The position numbers and the translations under genes were made by a program. The notes beneath the pieces are model-generated. The model searched no databases. It had not been told where the DNA came from and saw only the letters and a list, made by a program, of their open reading frames with translations. This document shows, piece after piece, positions 42,369 through 52,053 of a DNA stretch of 64,000 nucleotides (positions are counted from its first letter, which is position 1; every line of letters begins with the position of its first letter). The stretch comes from an uncultured Collinsella sp. (GTDB lineage Bacteria; Actinomycetota; Coriobacteriia; Coriobacteriales; Coriobacteriaceae). The stretch is from NCBI GenBank assembly GCA_902465015.1, contig CABQLK010000001.1, positions 1-64,000 on the forward strand. Reading direction: 5' to 3'.

Positions 42369-43334
42369 ATGTCTCAAAACGCACGTTCCCATCGAAAGCT
42401 CAAGATAGCCGGCGTCGTTGCACTGGTGGTTGTCGTTGCGCTGCTCGGATTTGCCGGCAACTTCCTGTTTGACTTCGCGCTGAATCCCCGCGCGCCATAC
42501 ACCATGAAGATGATGCAGGATAGCAAGAACGACAAAGAAGGTGAGCAGCCGGATGCCGAGGATACCGAGGCGCGGGCATGGTTTAAAGAGAACCGCGAGA
42601 GCAGCAGCCTCACTGCGGACGACGGGACCGAGCTTGCCGCCTGGTATTTTGCTGCGTCAGAGAGCACGCACGACTACGCCGTCTGCCTGCATGGATATAC
42701 CAACGAGCCCATCGGTATGGCCCGATACGTCAAGCGATTCCACGACCGCGGCATGAACGTACTCGCACCCGCCGCACGCGCCCACGAGCGCTCCGGCGGC
42801 GACTATATCGGCATGGGCTGGCCCGAGCGGCTCGATGTCGTCGCATGGATCGAGCGAATCGTTCAGGCTGACCCCGAGGCGCGCATCCTGGTCTTTGGCG
42901 AGTCGATGGGTGCGGCAACTGCCATGAACGTCGCGGGGGAATCTCTGCCCGCAAACGTGGAATGCATTATCGAGGACTGCGGTTATACAAGTGTTTGGGA
43001 CGAGTTTTCTCTGCAGCTCAAGGACGTGTTCGGCCTGCCCAGCTTTCCCTTGCTCGATGTAGCAAACTTGGTGTGCAACGTGCGCTCGGGTTACGACTTT
43101 CATAAGGCGAGCAGTGTGGAGCAACTCAAACACGCGACGGTTCCCATGCTGTTTATCCACGGCGACCAGGACACCTTTGTACCGTACAGCATGCTCGACC
43201 AAAACTACGACGCGTGCGCCAGCAAGGTCAAGCAAAAGCTCACTATCCATGGCGCCACCCACGCCAAGAGCGCGCAGGTCGACCCCGAACTCTACTGGAA
43301 TACGGTCGACAACTTCCTCGACAAGAATTTTTAG
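42369..43334 (+). CDS. Membrane-anchored alpha/beta hydrolase
   Basis: 321 residues. One N-terminal membrane helix (~13-33), then a serine hydrolase fold. Oxyanion region VCLHGYTNEP, nucleophile elbow GESMGA, catalytic Asp in HGDQDTFVP, catalytic His in GATHAKS. The active site would face outside. The substrate is unknown; the family includes bile-acid, ester and peptidase-like enzymes. It has its own promoter with two operator palindromes and a strong terminator. Confidence 0.88.
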   Translation: MSQNARSHRKLKIAGVVALVVVVALLGFAGNFLFDFALNPRAPYTMKMMQDSKNDKEGEQPDAEDTEARAWFKENRESSSLTADDGTELAAWYFAASESTHDYAVCLHGYTNEPIGMARYVKRFHDRGMNVLAPAARAHERSGGDYIGMGWPERLDVVAWIERIVQADPEARILVFGESMGAATAMNVAGESLPANVECIIEDCGYTSVWDEFSLQLKDVFGLPSFPLLDVANLVCNVRSGYDFHKASSVEQLKHATVPMLFIHGDQDTFVPYSMLDQNYDACASKVKQKLTIHGATHAKSAQVDPELYWNTVDNFLDKNF

Positions 43335-43412
43335 GCAAAAAGCAACGTCTGGGGTTTTGTTGCCAAAAATCGGTTTGTAGTCGGCGGTATTCGATTTTTC
43401 ACCGCACTTCTG

Positions 43413-43451
43413 AAAAGCCGCCCGCAAGCGTTGTGCTCGTGGGCGGCTTTT
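43413..43451. terminator. Terminator between the hydrolase and DUF362 genes
   Basis: 13-bp stem AAAAGCCGCCCGC / GTGGGCGGCTTTT (43413-43425 with 43439-43451), one G-T pair, followed by TGC. It serves the plus-strand hydrolase and probably also the minus-strand DUF362 gene. Confidence 0.75.
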
Positions 43452-43498
43452 GCTCAACTAACGCTACAAAGGCGCTTGTTTTGTCCAATAGCTAGGCG

Positions 43499-44704
43499 CT
43501 ACTTGACCTCGATGAGCTCGTACTTGCTCGTGCCCAGGCCGATCTTTTCGGCGTGCGCGATGCACGCGCGCCAGTCGGTGTCGGGATGCGTGATGCAGAA
43601 GGGATCCTTGGCCTGCTCGCCCTCCAGATGCTCGTGATTGTGCTCCATCTTGGCCGCGCTGTCGGTAAGCTCGGTGTTGGGCAGCGGTTCGGATGCCATG
43701 ACGGCATCGGCGCAGGCCTGGTCGATGGCGACCGGGTCGAAGCTCGCGAACATGCCGATGTCGTTGACGATAGGCGTGTCGTTTTCGGGATGGCAATCGC
43801 AGTTGGGGCTGATATCCATGGCAAGCGAGATGTGAAAGCTCGGGCGGCCGTCGACGACGGCCTTCGTATACTCGGCGATCTTGCAGTTGAGCACGTCGGC
43901 CGCGGCCTCATAGCCGGGCTTGATGCAGTCCTGGTTGCATGCCGCAATGCAGCGTCCGCAGCCCACGCAGCGATCGTGGTCGATGGCGGCCACGTGCACC
44001 GTGCGGGTGTTGCCGTTAGCAAGCTCGCGCTCGCGAGTATCGTCAAACGAGATGGCGTTGTGCGCGCAGATCTTTTCGCAGGCACGGCAGCCAACGCAGT
44101 GCTCGGGCGCGACGTTCGGCTTGCCGGCGGCATGCTGCTCCATCTTGCCGGCACGGCTGCCGCCCCCCATGCCCAGGTTCTTCATGGCGCCGCCAAAACC
44201 GGCCTGCTCATGGCCCTTAAAGTGGGTGAGGCTGATCACAATGTCGGCGTCCATGAGCGCCTGACCGATCTTGGCCTCGTGCACGTACTCGCCGCCCTCG
44301 ACCGGGACGAGCGCCTCGTCGGTGCCCTTGAGACCGTCGGCAATGATGATCTGGCAACCCGTAGCATACGGGGTAAAGCCGTTCTGGTAGGCGGTATCGA
44401 TGTGCTCGAGCGCGTTTTTGCGGCTACCGACATAGAGCGTATTGCAGTCGGTGAGGAAGGGCTTGCCGCCCAGCTCCTTCACGACGTCCGCGACGGCGCG
44501 GGCGTAGTTGGGGCGCAAAAAGCTCAGGTTGCCCAGCTCGCCAAAGTGAATCTTGATGGCGACGAACTTGTTCTCAAAGTCGATCTGCTCGATACCGGCG
44601 TGACGGATGAGGCGCTTGAGCTTGTCGAGCTGGCTCTCGCGAGCATGCGTGCGCAGGTTGGTGAAGTACACCTTAGCGGGTGCGGCGGGTGTAGTTGCGG
44701 TCAT
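43499..44704 (-). CDS. DUF362 protein with two [4Fe-4S] ferredoxin sites
   Basis: 401 residues. DUF362 fold (residues ~10-180, IKIHFGELGNLSFLRPNYAR, LTHFKGHEQAGFGGAMKNLG) followed by two ferredoxin motifs: CVGCRACEKIC and CVGCGRCIAAC (residues ~205-265). The C-terminal part completes the DUF362 domain. Such proteins are common in anaerobes and are thought to be electron carriers or iron-sulphur cofactor proteins; the precise reaction is not known. It is monocistronic. Confidence 0.87.
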   Translation of the reverse strand: MTATTPAAPAKVYFTNLRTHARESQLDKLKRLIRHAGIEQIDFENKFVAIKIHFGELGNLSFLRPNYARAVADVVKELGGKPFLTDCNTLYVGSRKNALEHIDTAYQNGFTPYATGCQIIIADGLKGTDEALVPVEGGEYVHEAKIGQALMDADIVISLTHFKGHEQAGFGGAMKNLGMGGGSRAGKMEQHAAGKPNVAPEHCVGCRACEKICAHNAISFDDTRERELANGNTRTVHVAAIDHDRCVGCGRCIAACNQDCIKPGYEAAADVLNCKIAEYTKAVVDGRPSFHISLAMDISPNCDCHPENDTPIVNDIGMFASFDPVAIDQACADAVMASEPLPNTELTDSAAKMEHNHEHLEGEQAKDPFCITHPDTDWRACIAHAEKIGLGTSKYELIEVK

Positions 44705-44793
44705 AGATCTATCCCCTCGGTCTATATGGCGTTACAGACATAGAGGATGGTACCAGTTAAAGCAGAGTTAAAGTCAAGTATGGCACCTAGTCA

Positions 44794-44818
44794 TTGGGGA
44801 CGTTCTAAACGACTACTC
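44794..44818. repeat. Single TTGGGGACGTTCTAAACGACT repeat unit
   Basis: It overlaps the last codons of the FtsX-type permease on the minus strand and is nearly identical to the unit at 36368. The repeat therefore supplies the permease's C terminus or stop context. Confidence 0.6.
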
Positions 44819-47479
44819 TTGGACTTTGAGCGCCTCGGCCAGGCCCACACGTTTGATGGAACGCATGTGCAGCAGCGCCACGACCAGGTAGGTCGCAAAG
44901 CCAATGCCCACGCACGCCGCCATGGACCAAGCGGGCACGTAGATCTCGATATTGCCGTTGTAGGCGAGCAGCATCGAACGGAAGATGGCCGTGAGCGAGC
45001 CAATAATGATCGGCAGGCTCAGCACGAGCGACGCCGCCACGCACAGCGTGATCGAACGGATGTACAGATGCGAGATCTCGCCATCGCGATAGCCAAAGAC
45101 TTTCATGTAGCTGATCGAACGGGCGCTGTGGTCGATCACAGCCTTGGTCAGCAGGTACATAAACAGCAGGAAGATGAACACCGCGAGCCCGACCATCATG
45201 CCGATCATTTTGCTCATCATGCCGATGAACTGGTCGCCCACGGCACGCATATCGTCGGGCGTGGTGTCGCCGGCAAAGTATCGCGCGTCGAGGTCGAGCT
45301 TCTCGTCGCTCACATAGCCGTTGAAGTAGGCCGCATCGTTGCCAAAGAGCTCGTTAAAGTCATCGATACTCATATAGATATTCATGTCCGACTTGGAGCC
45401 CCAGGCACAGTCCTTGCCCGCGTACTCAAAGGAATAATGCTCGCCCTCATACTTGTCGCCGAGCGTGACCTTCTGGCCCTCGCTCCAGCCAAACTTGTCG
45501 AGCAGGCCGCCGCCAAAGACGACGTGTCCGTCGCCGACGTTGAGGCCTTTCCAATAGCACGAATCGGTTGAAATGCCGTAGACGGAAATCGTCTCCTCGC
45601 CATTCCCATCGCCGCGGTCGTATTGCAGCTGGTAGACGGCGTATTTCTCGGCTTGCGCAATTGCGCCCGCGCCGTTGTCGATCGTATTGACCGGGTGGAT
45701 GTCGTCGTTGTCAGTGTCGATCTTAGAGGCCTTGTCAATCAGGTCGATAGTCTCGTCGCGGTCACAGCCGAGGGCATCGGCAAGATCATCAAGGCGCGCA
45801 TAAAGCGCATCCTTCTTGTCTTGGACCTTGGCGAGCGCGTCCTGCGCCGCGGCCAAGCTCTCGGCAGACGGAGATGCGGTCGCGGCATCGGCTGCCGTCT
45901 GCGCCGCATCGGCCGTGTCGTCAAGCTCGTCATCGGCATCCCGGGCGGCGGAAAGCAGCGCGCCGTCCACCGACTGCAAGCGCTCGAGTGCCGACCACTG
46001 CTCACGTTCCTCGGCGGTGCCCTCAAGCTCCAGCGGGGCCTTGAGCGTGTACTGGTGCTCGGCGACCAGGCTCGTCTCGAGGTTATCCGCGTAGTGCGTC
46101 ATCGTGGGCAGAATCGCCAGGCCAAAGAGCAGCAGCAGCGACGCAAACGCAATACCTACGAAGAGCGTGGCGAAGTTGCCCAAGTTGCGCAGGAAGATAC
46201 GCAAGCGGAAGCGGGAAACAAAACCCATGCGCTCCGGCAGTTGCATACCACGCTTGGTACCCGACTTGCCGCTCGCTTCGTGACGAAGGAACTGCAACGG
46301 CGTCTTGCCCATTTTGCGGAGCAGACCCACCAGCGTGATGAGGATGAGCGCGGCGGCGGGAACCACGGCGCACTTCACAAAGATCTCCCAGCTCCAGTAC
46401 ACCTGGAAGGGCGGCAGACTGTACGATCCGTAATAGAGGCTGCGCATGGGCTCGGTAAAGAACACAACGCCGAGCGCAGTGCCCAAAAGCGCCGCGACCA
46501 CGCCCACGATGGCGGGAAGTGCCAGGTAGTGCAGCACGATCTCGCGTCGACGATAGCCGCTGGCGAGCAGCGTGCCGATGATGGCGCTCTCCTCCTCGAT
46601 GGTGGCGTCGGTAAGGACCACAAAGACAAACGCCATGATCACGATGATGATGTCGAGCAACGTCGTCCACATCATGGAGTCGCCGTCTACGTCGTCGCGC
46701 GCGTAGCCAATGCCCTGGTTGGAATCGGCGTCGATGAGGTCATCCACGCGCGCATCGGCATCGGTCAGTGCCTCGACCATATCCTGCTCCGCATCGATGC
46801 GATCCGCGGTGGGGAGGTCGCGATCGGTAAAGGTGAAGGAGTACGTGTAGGCAGGCGCGCCGCCGGCATCCTCGAGCGCGGCAAAGCCGGCGTCGGTGAC
46901 CTCGGCCACGCCATAGGTGATGGTGTTCACCGTAAAGTCCGAATTGTTGAGGAACAGCGCCTGGCTATCGGGCTGGGTCATGATGCCGCAGATGGTGTAG
47001 GTGCGACCCTCGAGCTCGACTTTATCGCCCACGGCGAGGTCGTTGTTGGTGGCGAAGACACGGTCGATTGCCACTTCATCGTCCGTTTTGGGCTCCTTGC
47101 CCTCACAGTAGGACGCGATATCGACCTTGGTGCGGTGCGCATAGGTGCGCAGCGTGCGCTTGGTGCCGTCGTCGCCAGCGGTCTTTTTGATGATGGCGTC
47201 GATGGAGAAATTCTTGTAGAGCGTGACGCCGCCGACGTCGCCGGCTGCATCCTCGGCGGCCTTGAGTTGATCGTCGGTAGCCTCGAAGGAGGTGGTCACG
47301 CGGCCGTCCTCAATCGTGTACGCATCGCGCATGTCGTCGATAAGGCAGCCGATGGAATGCGCTGCGAGCAAAAAGCCCGAGGTGAGAGCGATGCTTCCGC
47401 ACATAAGCAAAAAGATGCCCAGGTACTTGCCGATATTGCGGCGCAGCTCGCGCAGGAGACGTTTTGCGAGAGGTGTCAT
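44813..47479 (-). CDS. ABC transporter permease, FtsX/MacB family
   Basis: 888 residues from ATG 47479, 8 bp after the ATPase stop. One helix near the N terminus (YLGIFLLMCGSIALTSGFLL), a large external domain, three to four helices at ~270-420 with the FtsX signature around SAIIGTLLASGYRRREI, a helix near ~445, a second external domain with an Ala/Asp-rich coiled coil (~510-590), and three C-terminal helices. This duplicated FtsX plan fits exporters of peptides or lipoprotein-linked substrates. It pairs with the ATPase encoded immediately upstream. The extreme C terminus lies in a GTCCCC-type repeat. Confidence 0.9.
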   Translation of the reverse strand: MTPLAKRLLRELRRNIGKYLGIFLLMCGSIALTSGFLLAAHSIGCLIDDMRDAYTIEDGRVTTSFEATDDQLKAAEDAAGDVGGVTLYKNFSIDAIIKKTAGDDGTKRTLRTYAHRTKVDIASYCEGKEPKTDDEVAIDRVFATNNDLAVGDKVELEGRTYTICGIMTQPDSQALFLNNSDFTVNTITYGVAEVTDAGFAALEDAGGAPAYTYSFTFTDRDLPTADRIDAEQDMVEALTDADARVDDLIDADSNQGIGYARDDVDGDSMMWTTLLDIIIVIMAFVFVVLTDATIEEESAIIGTLLASGYRRREIVLHYLALPAIVGVVAALLGTALGVVFFTEPMRSLYYGSYSLPPFQVYWSWEIFVKCAVVPAAALILITLVGLLRKMGKTPLQFLRHEASGKSGTKRGMQLPERMGFVSRFRLRIFLRNLGNFATLFVGIAFASLLLLFGLAILPTMTHYADNLETSLVAEHQYTLKAPLELEGTAEEREQWSALERLQSVDGALLSAARDADDELDDTADAAQTAADAATASPSAESLAAAQDALAKVQDKKDALYARLDDLADALGCDRDETIDLIDKASKIDTDNDDIHPVNTIDNGAGAIAQAEKYAVYQLQYDRGDGNGEETISVYGISTDSCYWKGLNVGDGHVVFGGGLLDKFGWSEGQKVTLGDKYEGEHYSFEYAGKDCAWGSKSDMNIYMSIDDFNELFGNDAAYFNGYVSDEKLDLDARYFAGDTTPDDMRAVGDQFIGMMSKMIGMMVGLAVFIFLLFMYLLTKAVIDHSARSISYMKVFGYRDGEISHLYIRSITLCVAASLVLSLPIIIGSLTAIFRSMLLAYNGNIEIYVPAWSMAACVGIGFATYLVVALLHMRSIKRVGLAEALKVQE

Positions 47480-47487
47480 GGCGCCGC

Positions 47488-48201
47488 CTACCAATCGAGC
47501 TCGGCGGCCGCGACGGGCGACTCGTTGAGCTCATCCTCGACGATGCGCCCGTCGCGCAGGCGCAGTACGCGATTGGCCATGCGCGCGATGGCGGCATTGT
47601 GGGTGACAATGATGATGGTGCAGCCGTAGGTGCGGTTGACATCCTCCATGAGCTGCAAGATTTCCTTGGACGTCTTGTAGTCAAGCGCGCCCGTGGGCTC
47701 GTCGCACAGCAGTAGGCCCGGGTTTTTGACGAGTGCGCGGCCGATGGCGCAGCGCTGCTGTTGGCCGCCCGAGACCTGGCGCGGGAACTTGTTGCGGTGC
47801 TCGTAGAGGCCCAGCGAGCGTAGCAGGTCGTCAATGTTGAGCGGCTTTTTGGACAGGTGTGCCGTGACCTCGATGTTCTCCTTGATGGTGAGATCGGGCA
47901 CCAGATTGTAGAACTGGAAGACAAAGCCCAGCTCGCGGCGGCGGTACTCACCCAGGTCGGCGGGCTTGAGCACTGTGAGGTCGCAGCCGTCCACCATGAT
48001 GGAGCCGGCGTCGGCATCCTCCAGGCCGCCGATCAGGTTGAGAAAGGTCGACTTACCCGAGCCCGAGGGCCCCAGCATGACGCAGATCTCGCCGCGGTTG
48101 ATGGACGTGTCGATGCCATCGAGTACCGTCAGGCGCGCATCACCGTCGCCGTAATGCTTTTTGAGATCCTTAACCTGGACATAGGCTTCCTGCGTTGCCA
48201 T
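47488..48201 (-). CDS. ABC transporter ATP-binding protein (MacB/LolD type)
   Basis: 237 residues from ATG 48201, preceded by GGGGG. Walker [11 protein letters not shown] loop [11 protein letters not shown], signature VSGGQQQRC, Walker [14 protein letters not shown] loop VTHN. The FQFYNLVP and SGGQQQR sequences are typical of MacB/LolD-type ATPases that drive FtsX-like permeases. It is in one operon with the permease gene that follows. Confidence 0.93.
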   Translation of the reverse strand: MATQEAYVQVKDLKKHYGDGDARLTVLDGIDTSINRGEICVMLGPSGSGKSTFLNLIGGLEDADAGSIMVDGCDLTVLKPADLGEYRRRELGFVFQFYNLVPDLTIKENIEVTAHLSKKPLNIDDLLRSLGLYEHRNKFPRQVSGGQQQRCAIGRALVKNPGLLLCDEPTGALDYKTSKEILQLMEDVNRTYGCTIIIVTHNAAIARMANRVLRLRDGRIVEDELNESPVAAAELDW

Positions 48202-48301
48202 GGTATCCCCCGTTGTTAGCCTCATACTACTTTATGAGCGTAATAGTAAACCATGGCGAACTATTTTGGAGCGAGGCCTGGATTTTATTTCAGACTAGTC
48301 A

Positions 48302-48504
48302 TTGGGGACGTTCTTAAATGACTAGCTGTTGGGGACACTCTTTCGCCACCCGGCAGTTGGGGACGTTCCTTTCCTACCGGCAGTTGGGGACAGTCTTTGC
48401 CAACCCAGCCGGCAAAACAGCCGATCGGCAAAGACTGTCCCCAATGACTAGTCGTTTAAGTCTGTCCCCAATGACCACTCTTGGTCGTTTAAGTCTGTCC
48501 CCAA
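48302..48504. repeat. Array of seven GTCCCC repeat units, four direct then three inverted
   Basis: TTGGGGA starts at 48302, 48329, 48357 and 48384 (steps 27, 28, 27). TCCCCAA copies then appear on the other strand at 48438, 48465 and 48498 (steps 27, 33). The two halves form a large imperfect palindrome centred near 48410 (GGCAAAGACTG matches CAGTCTTTGCC). The array fills the 325-bp gap between two ABC transporter operons; nothing else is visible there. Confidence 0.75.
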
Positions 48505-48526
48505 TGAGTAACCGATGACTAGGTGG

Positions 48527-49732
48527 CTAGGCGCGGGATTTGTTGTGAGCGAGGGCTAGGCCTACGGCGGCGATGGCGGCGGCGAAGAGCACGGTGACGC
48601 CCAGGTCGCAGGCGATGTCGCCCAGCACGGTGGACGTCAGGTCCGCGGCGAGCGCCTTGCTGATCGCGTCGTTCACCCAATATGTCGGCACAAAGTGCGC
48701 CACGGTCTGCACGGCCGGTCCCATCAGCGACAGCGGCATCCAGGCGCCGCCCAAAAACGTCATGAGCATGCCGAGCAGGTTGCCCACACCGTTGAGCAGC
48801 TCCTCACGTGCACCCAGACTCGACAGCATAAAGCCAACGGCCAGCGGCGTCAGCGCTAGGGCAAACGTTGCCGCCAGCGCCAGGCACACGCGGCCCACGC
48901 CGACCTCGGCGACCGCGCCGGCAAAGCCCACGACGCCCATCATGCTCGACACAAACCAGATGCAGACGGTGAGCACGGCGGCGGCCGCAAACACGGCAAG
49001 CGAACGCCGGCGCTCGGAAATTGGACCGGCATCCATACGACGCACGCGCTCGGGCTCGTTCATGCCCGAAAACACCAAGCCCACCGACACGATGACCGAC
49101 GAGATGATCGCGTACGCGCCAAAGTTGAAGTACGACTCGAGCGTGGCGGCGGCAGTCGAGTCGACCTTGACCTGCTCGATCTCGACCTTGGCACGCTTCG
49201 CGGCCGCATGTTCGGCGGCCTTGGCAACGTCGCCGTTAGAAGCAGCGGGCTCAAGCGCCGCCGCAGCGCCCGCGAGCGAGATCCAGCGCGAGGCCTCGGC
49301 AGACGAAAGCGCCGCCGCCATGGTACCGGCACCGTAAGTCACATCGAGCTTGGGCAGGGCCTCCCCCGCGCGGGCAGCCGCGACCAGGTCGTCCTCGAAC
49401 CCCTCCGGGATAAAGAACACGCAGTCGGCGCTGCCCTTGGCGCTGTTGCTCTTGGAGAGCGCGTCCGCAAGGTCGTACGTGTCGTCGCCAACACCCGTGA
49501 CCAGGTCAAAGCGCGACCCCAGATGCTTGGTAAGCGCACGTGAAAGATCACTGCCGTCGCGGTCGACCACGATCACGTTGGCGTCGTAGGGCTTGTACTC
49601 GGTGAGCTGCGACGAGTTCCAGCTTACCGATGCCGCGATGAATACGCCCATGAGCGAAATGAACACCGTGTAGATAAGCAGATAGAGCGGGTGTGCGAGC
49701 GCCATGCGAAGCGCGGTCTTAAAGGTGCTCAT
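48527..49732 (-). CDS. ABC-2 type transporter permease (second subunit)
   Basis: 401 residues from ATG 49732, preceded by AAGGAG; it overlaps the preceding permease gene by 14 bp. One N-terminal helix (LYLLIYTVFISLMGVFIAA), a ~150-residue extracytoplasmic domain, and about six C-terminal helices, the usual ABC-2/YhgE-like layout. It resembles its upstream neighbour in plan, so the two probably form a heterodimeric exporter with the ATPase gene of this operon. Confidence 0.85.
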   Translation of the reverse strand: MSTFKTALRMALAHPLYLLIYTVFISLMGVFIAASVSWNSSQLTEYKPYDANVIVVDRDGSDLSRALTKHLGSRFDLVTGVGDDTYDLADALSKSNSAKGSADCVFFIPEGFEDDLVAAARAGEALPKLDVTYGAGTMAAALSSAEASRWISLAGAAAALEPAASNGDVAKAAEHAAAKRAKVEIEQVKVDSTAAATLESYFNFGAYAIISSVIVSVGLVFSGMNEPERVRRMDAGPISERRRSLAVFAAAAVLTVCIWFVSSMMGVVGFAGAVAEVGVGRVCLALAATFALALTPLAVGFMLSSLGAREELLNGVGNLLGMLMTFLGGAWMPLSLMGPAVQTVAHFVPTYWVNDAISKALAADLTSTVLGDIACDLGVTVLFAAAIAAVGLALAHNKSRA

Positions 49733-50906
49733 AGCGGCTCCTTCCAAAGATCAGCGTGGCGGCGGCAACAAACACCAGCGTCATGAGGACCAGCGCGCCG
49801 GCGCGAACGGCAAAAGGTCCCAGATCCTCAAAGAAATACAGGCGGTTGAACATGTCGCAGATAAGCTTGACGGGGTTGAGCCAGCACTCAGCCGGGCAGG
49901 CGCGGGCGGCGTCGTCGGCAAGCGCCATCGCCGGCTCGCCGTAGAGGCCGGCGAACAGGGCGCACGTGGTGGCAAAGCCCGTGAGGATGCCGGACTTGGA
50001 CGCCTTGCCGCCCTTAACGGGAAGTGTGCCCACAAAGAGTCCCAGGCCCGTGGCGGCAAGCGCGGAAGCGGCGCCGCCCACCAGACACAGCCCCTCGCGC
50101 CCGCCAAAGTCGACGCCCACGACCAGGCGCACGTAGCCGATTGCGATCGCCATCGAGGCGAAGGAAACCAGCCACGAGCCGACAAAGATGCCGGCCAGCG
50201 ACGCCGTCTTGGAAAGGCCGCCCACGCAGCGACGCGCGCCAAGGCCCGACAGATTGGGCTGCAGATCGACGACGCTCAAGGCGGCAAACTCGGCAGACAT
50301 CATCGCGACCAGGCCAAAGAGCGCGTAATAGTAGATGACCGTGCCATCGGGTGTGGTGCGTGTCAGGCTTACGCGGCGGGTGCCGCCCTCGAGCGACAGG
50401 GCGCGCGCAACCGCCTCCGGGTCGGCGAGCGCCGCCGGGTTGTCCTGGGCAATCTGGGATATGAGCTCGGCATTTTGTGTATACGAGCTTGCCACCGTCT
50501 CCAAAATGCTGCGGTCGGTGAGCACCGACGAGGCGCGCGAGCTGTCATAACTCGAAAGCAGTGTGAGCTTGGGTACGCCTGCGTCGTCGACCGTATAGAT
50601 GCCCACAACCTCGCCGGCCTTAAGCGCACGGTTCGCATCGGCTGCGTCGTCGCACTCGTGGATCTCGAGCAGCTGATCGTCACCTTGCTTGGCAAGCGAC
50701 GTCGCCACGCCCTTAAAGGTCGAAACGTTCCAAGCCTCGTCCGCCACGACGGCAACCGGCACCGGGTCGACCGTACCGTCGGAGCTGAGGTTCGCAAACA
50801 TAAACATGAACATCGTGGAAAGCGCAATGGGAAAGAGAGCGCCCCAGACCCACGTGCTCGGCCGGCGCAGCAGCGTCTTGACCGTGGTGATGATGGTGTT
50901 GAACAT
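49719..50906 (-). CDS. ABC-2 type transporter permease (first subunit)
   Basis: 395 residues. N-terminal helix (STWVWGALFPIALSTMFMFM), a ~150-residue external domain, then about five to six helices (FGLVAMMSAEFAAL, GIFVGSWLVSFASMAIAIGY, LVLMTLVFVAAATLIF). It lies 9 bp after the ATPase gene stop. The exporter's substrate is unknown; the divergent two-component pair likely regulates it. Confidence 0.85.
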   Translation of the reverse strand: MFNTIITTVKTLLRRPSTWVWGALFPIALSTMFMFMFANLSSDGTVDPVPVAVVADEAWNVSTFKGVATSLAKQGDDQLLEIHECDDAADANRALKAGEVVGIYTVDDAGVPKLTLLSSYDSSRASSVLTDRSILETVASSYTQNAELISQIAQDNPAALADPEAVARALSLEGGTRRVSLTRTTPDGTVIYYYALFGLVAMMSAEFAALSVVDLQPNLSGLGARRCVGGLSKTASLAGIFVGSWLVSFASMAIAIGYVRLVVGVDFGGREGLCLVGGAASALAATGLGLFVGTLPVKGGKASKSGILTGFATTCALFAGLYGEPAMALADDAARACPAECWLNPVKLICDMFNRLYFFEDLGPFAVRAGALVLMTLVFVAAATLIFGRSRYEHL

Positions 50907-50915
50907 GACCGCCCC

Positions 50916-51854
50916 CTAGTCGCGCAGCTCGCGGCCGGTGATCTCGAGGAACACGTCGTTGAGGGTCGGCGGTTCGCTCCACACGCGGCCGAGCGCAACG
51001 TCGGCGGCGCGCAATGTGTCGAGGATGTCGACCAGGTTGTGCGGACTCGTCTCGCAGGTGCAGACGAGCTCGCCGCCGGACAGCTCGACACTGAGCACGT
51101 GCTCGAGGGCGCGCAGGCGCTCGACTGTGGCGGCCTCGACGGCGCCGACCTCGACAGTCACGCGCTCGCCCATCTGAATCATGCGCTTGAGCTCGTCATT
51201 GGTGCCCTGCGCCAGCACACGTCCGCCGTCCATGATCATGATGCGGCTGCAAATCTGCTCGACTTCCTCCATGTAATGGCTGGTATACACCACCGTGGCG
51301 CCCTCGTCGCGCAGGCGGCAGATGCCCTCCAGAATGGCGTTGCGACTCTGCGGGTCGACTGCCACCGTGGGCTCGTCAAAGAAGATGAGCTCGGGCTTGT
51401 GCGCAATGCCGCAGGCAATGTTGAGGCGACGCGCCAGGCCGCCCGAGAGCTTGCCGGGGCGAAACTTGGTAAAGTCGCCCAGGCCGACAAAGTCGATCGC
51501 CTCGTCTACCAGCGCACGGCGGCGCTTACGGTCGTTAACGTAGAGGCTGCAGAAATAGTCGATGTTCTCGCGCACCGTAAGCTCGTCAAACACCGCCACC
51601 TGCTGCGGCACCACGCCGATGCGGCGCTTGAGGTCGTAGCGGGCGGGCGTCATGGGCTCGCCAAAGAGCTCGATGGTGCCTTTGTCGTAGGCAAGCAGCT
51701 GCAGAATGCAGTTGATGGACGTGGTCTTGCCCGAGCCGTTGGGGCCCAGCAGGCCAAAGATCTCGCCGGGGGCGATGCTCAGGTTAAAGTGGTCGAGCGC
51801 GATAAGATCGTCGTAGCGCTTGACGAGGTTTTCGACGTGGACGATGTCTGTCAT
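50916..51854 (-). CDS. ABC transporter ATP-binding protein (ABC-2 exporter)
   Basis: 312 residues from ATG 51854, preceded by AGAAGGG. Walker A GPNGSGKTTS, Q loop VVPQQ, signature LSGGLARRLNI, Walker B LIFFDEPTVAVD, H loop TSHYMEE. In the D loop VAVDPQSRN replaces the common TGLDP. Its C-terminal ~90 residues form the accessory domain of drug/antibiotic exporters. It heads an operon of ATPase and two permeases and is divergent from a histidine kinase gene. Confidence 0.92.
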   Translation of the reverse strand: MTDIVHVENLVKRYDDLIALDHFNLSIAPGEIFGLLGPNGSGKTTSINCILQLLAYDKGTIELFGEPMTPARYDLKRRIGVVPQQVAVFDELTVRENIDYFCSLYVNDRKRRRALVDEAIDFVGLGDFTKFRPGKLSGGLARRLNIACGIAHKPELIFFDEPTVAVDPQSRNAILEGICRLRDEGATVVYTSHYMEEVEQICSRIMIMDGGRVLAQGTNDELKRMIQMGERVTVEVGAVEAATVERLRALEHVLSVELSGGELVCTCETSPHNLVDILDTLRAADVALGRVWSEPPTLNDVFLEITGRELRD

Positions 51855-52041
51855 GAGGCGGCCCTTCTGTTGCTTGCGGCCCGGTACGATTGCATCATCG
51901 CAGGAGCGGGCGGCGCGCACCAGTGAGCTTTGTCACGAGTGTGGAGGTCTTGGTCGTACGGCCCGCCGACGCCCCCGCTCTGCCGCACGGGAGGAATGTC
52001 ACGGTTGCGCAGGCGGCCCCTCCACCACACGCAGCTTCGCG

Positions 52042-52047
52042 TACAAT
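52042..52047 (+). promoter_or_regulatory. TACAAT -10 box placed for a leaderless kinase transcript
   Basis: TACAAT ends 6 bp before the ATG at 52054, so transcription would begin at or next to the start codon. No ribosome binding site lies in between. Leaderless mRNAs are common in actinobacteria. Confidence 0.45.
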
Positions 52048-52053
52048 ACCCGT

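Noticed and set aside
45623..47629. A 668-codon plus-strand open frame opposite the FtsX permease
   Set aside because: No domain is visible and the composition is Arg/Gly/Val/His-rich, typical of antisense frames here. The minus strand encodes a complete permease in an operon with its ATPase.
48302..48504. CRISPR array
   Set aside because: The repeat units are short and partly inverted, the spacers themselves are repeated, and no cas genes are nearby.
49704..51926. A 740-codon plus-strand open frame opposite the ABC-2 operon
   Set aside because: Antisense to three recognisable ABC transporter genes. No motifs or ribosome site.
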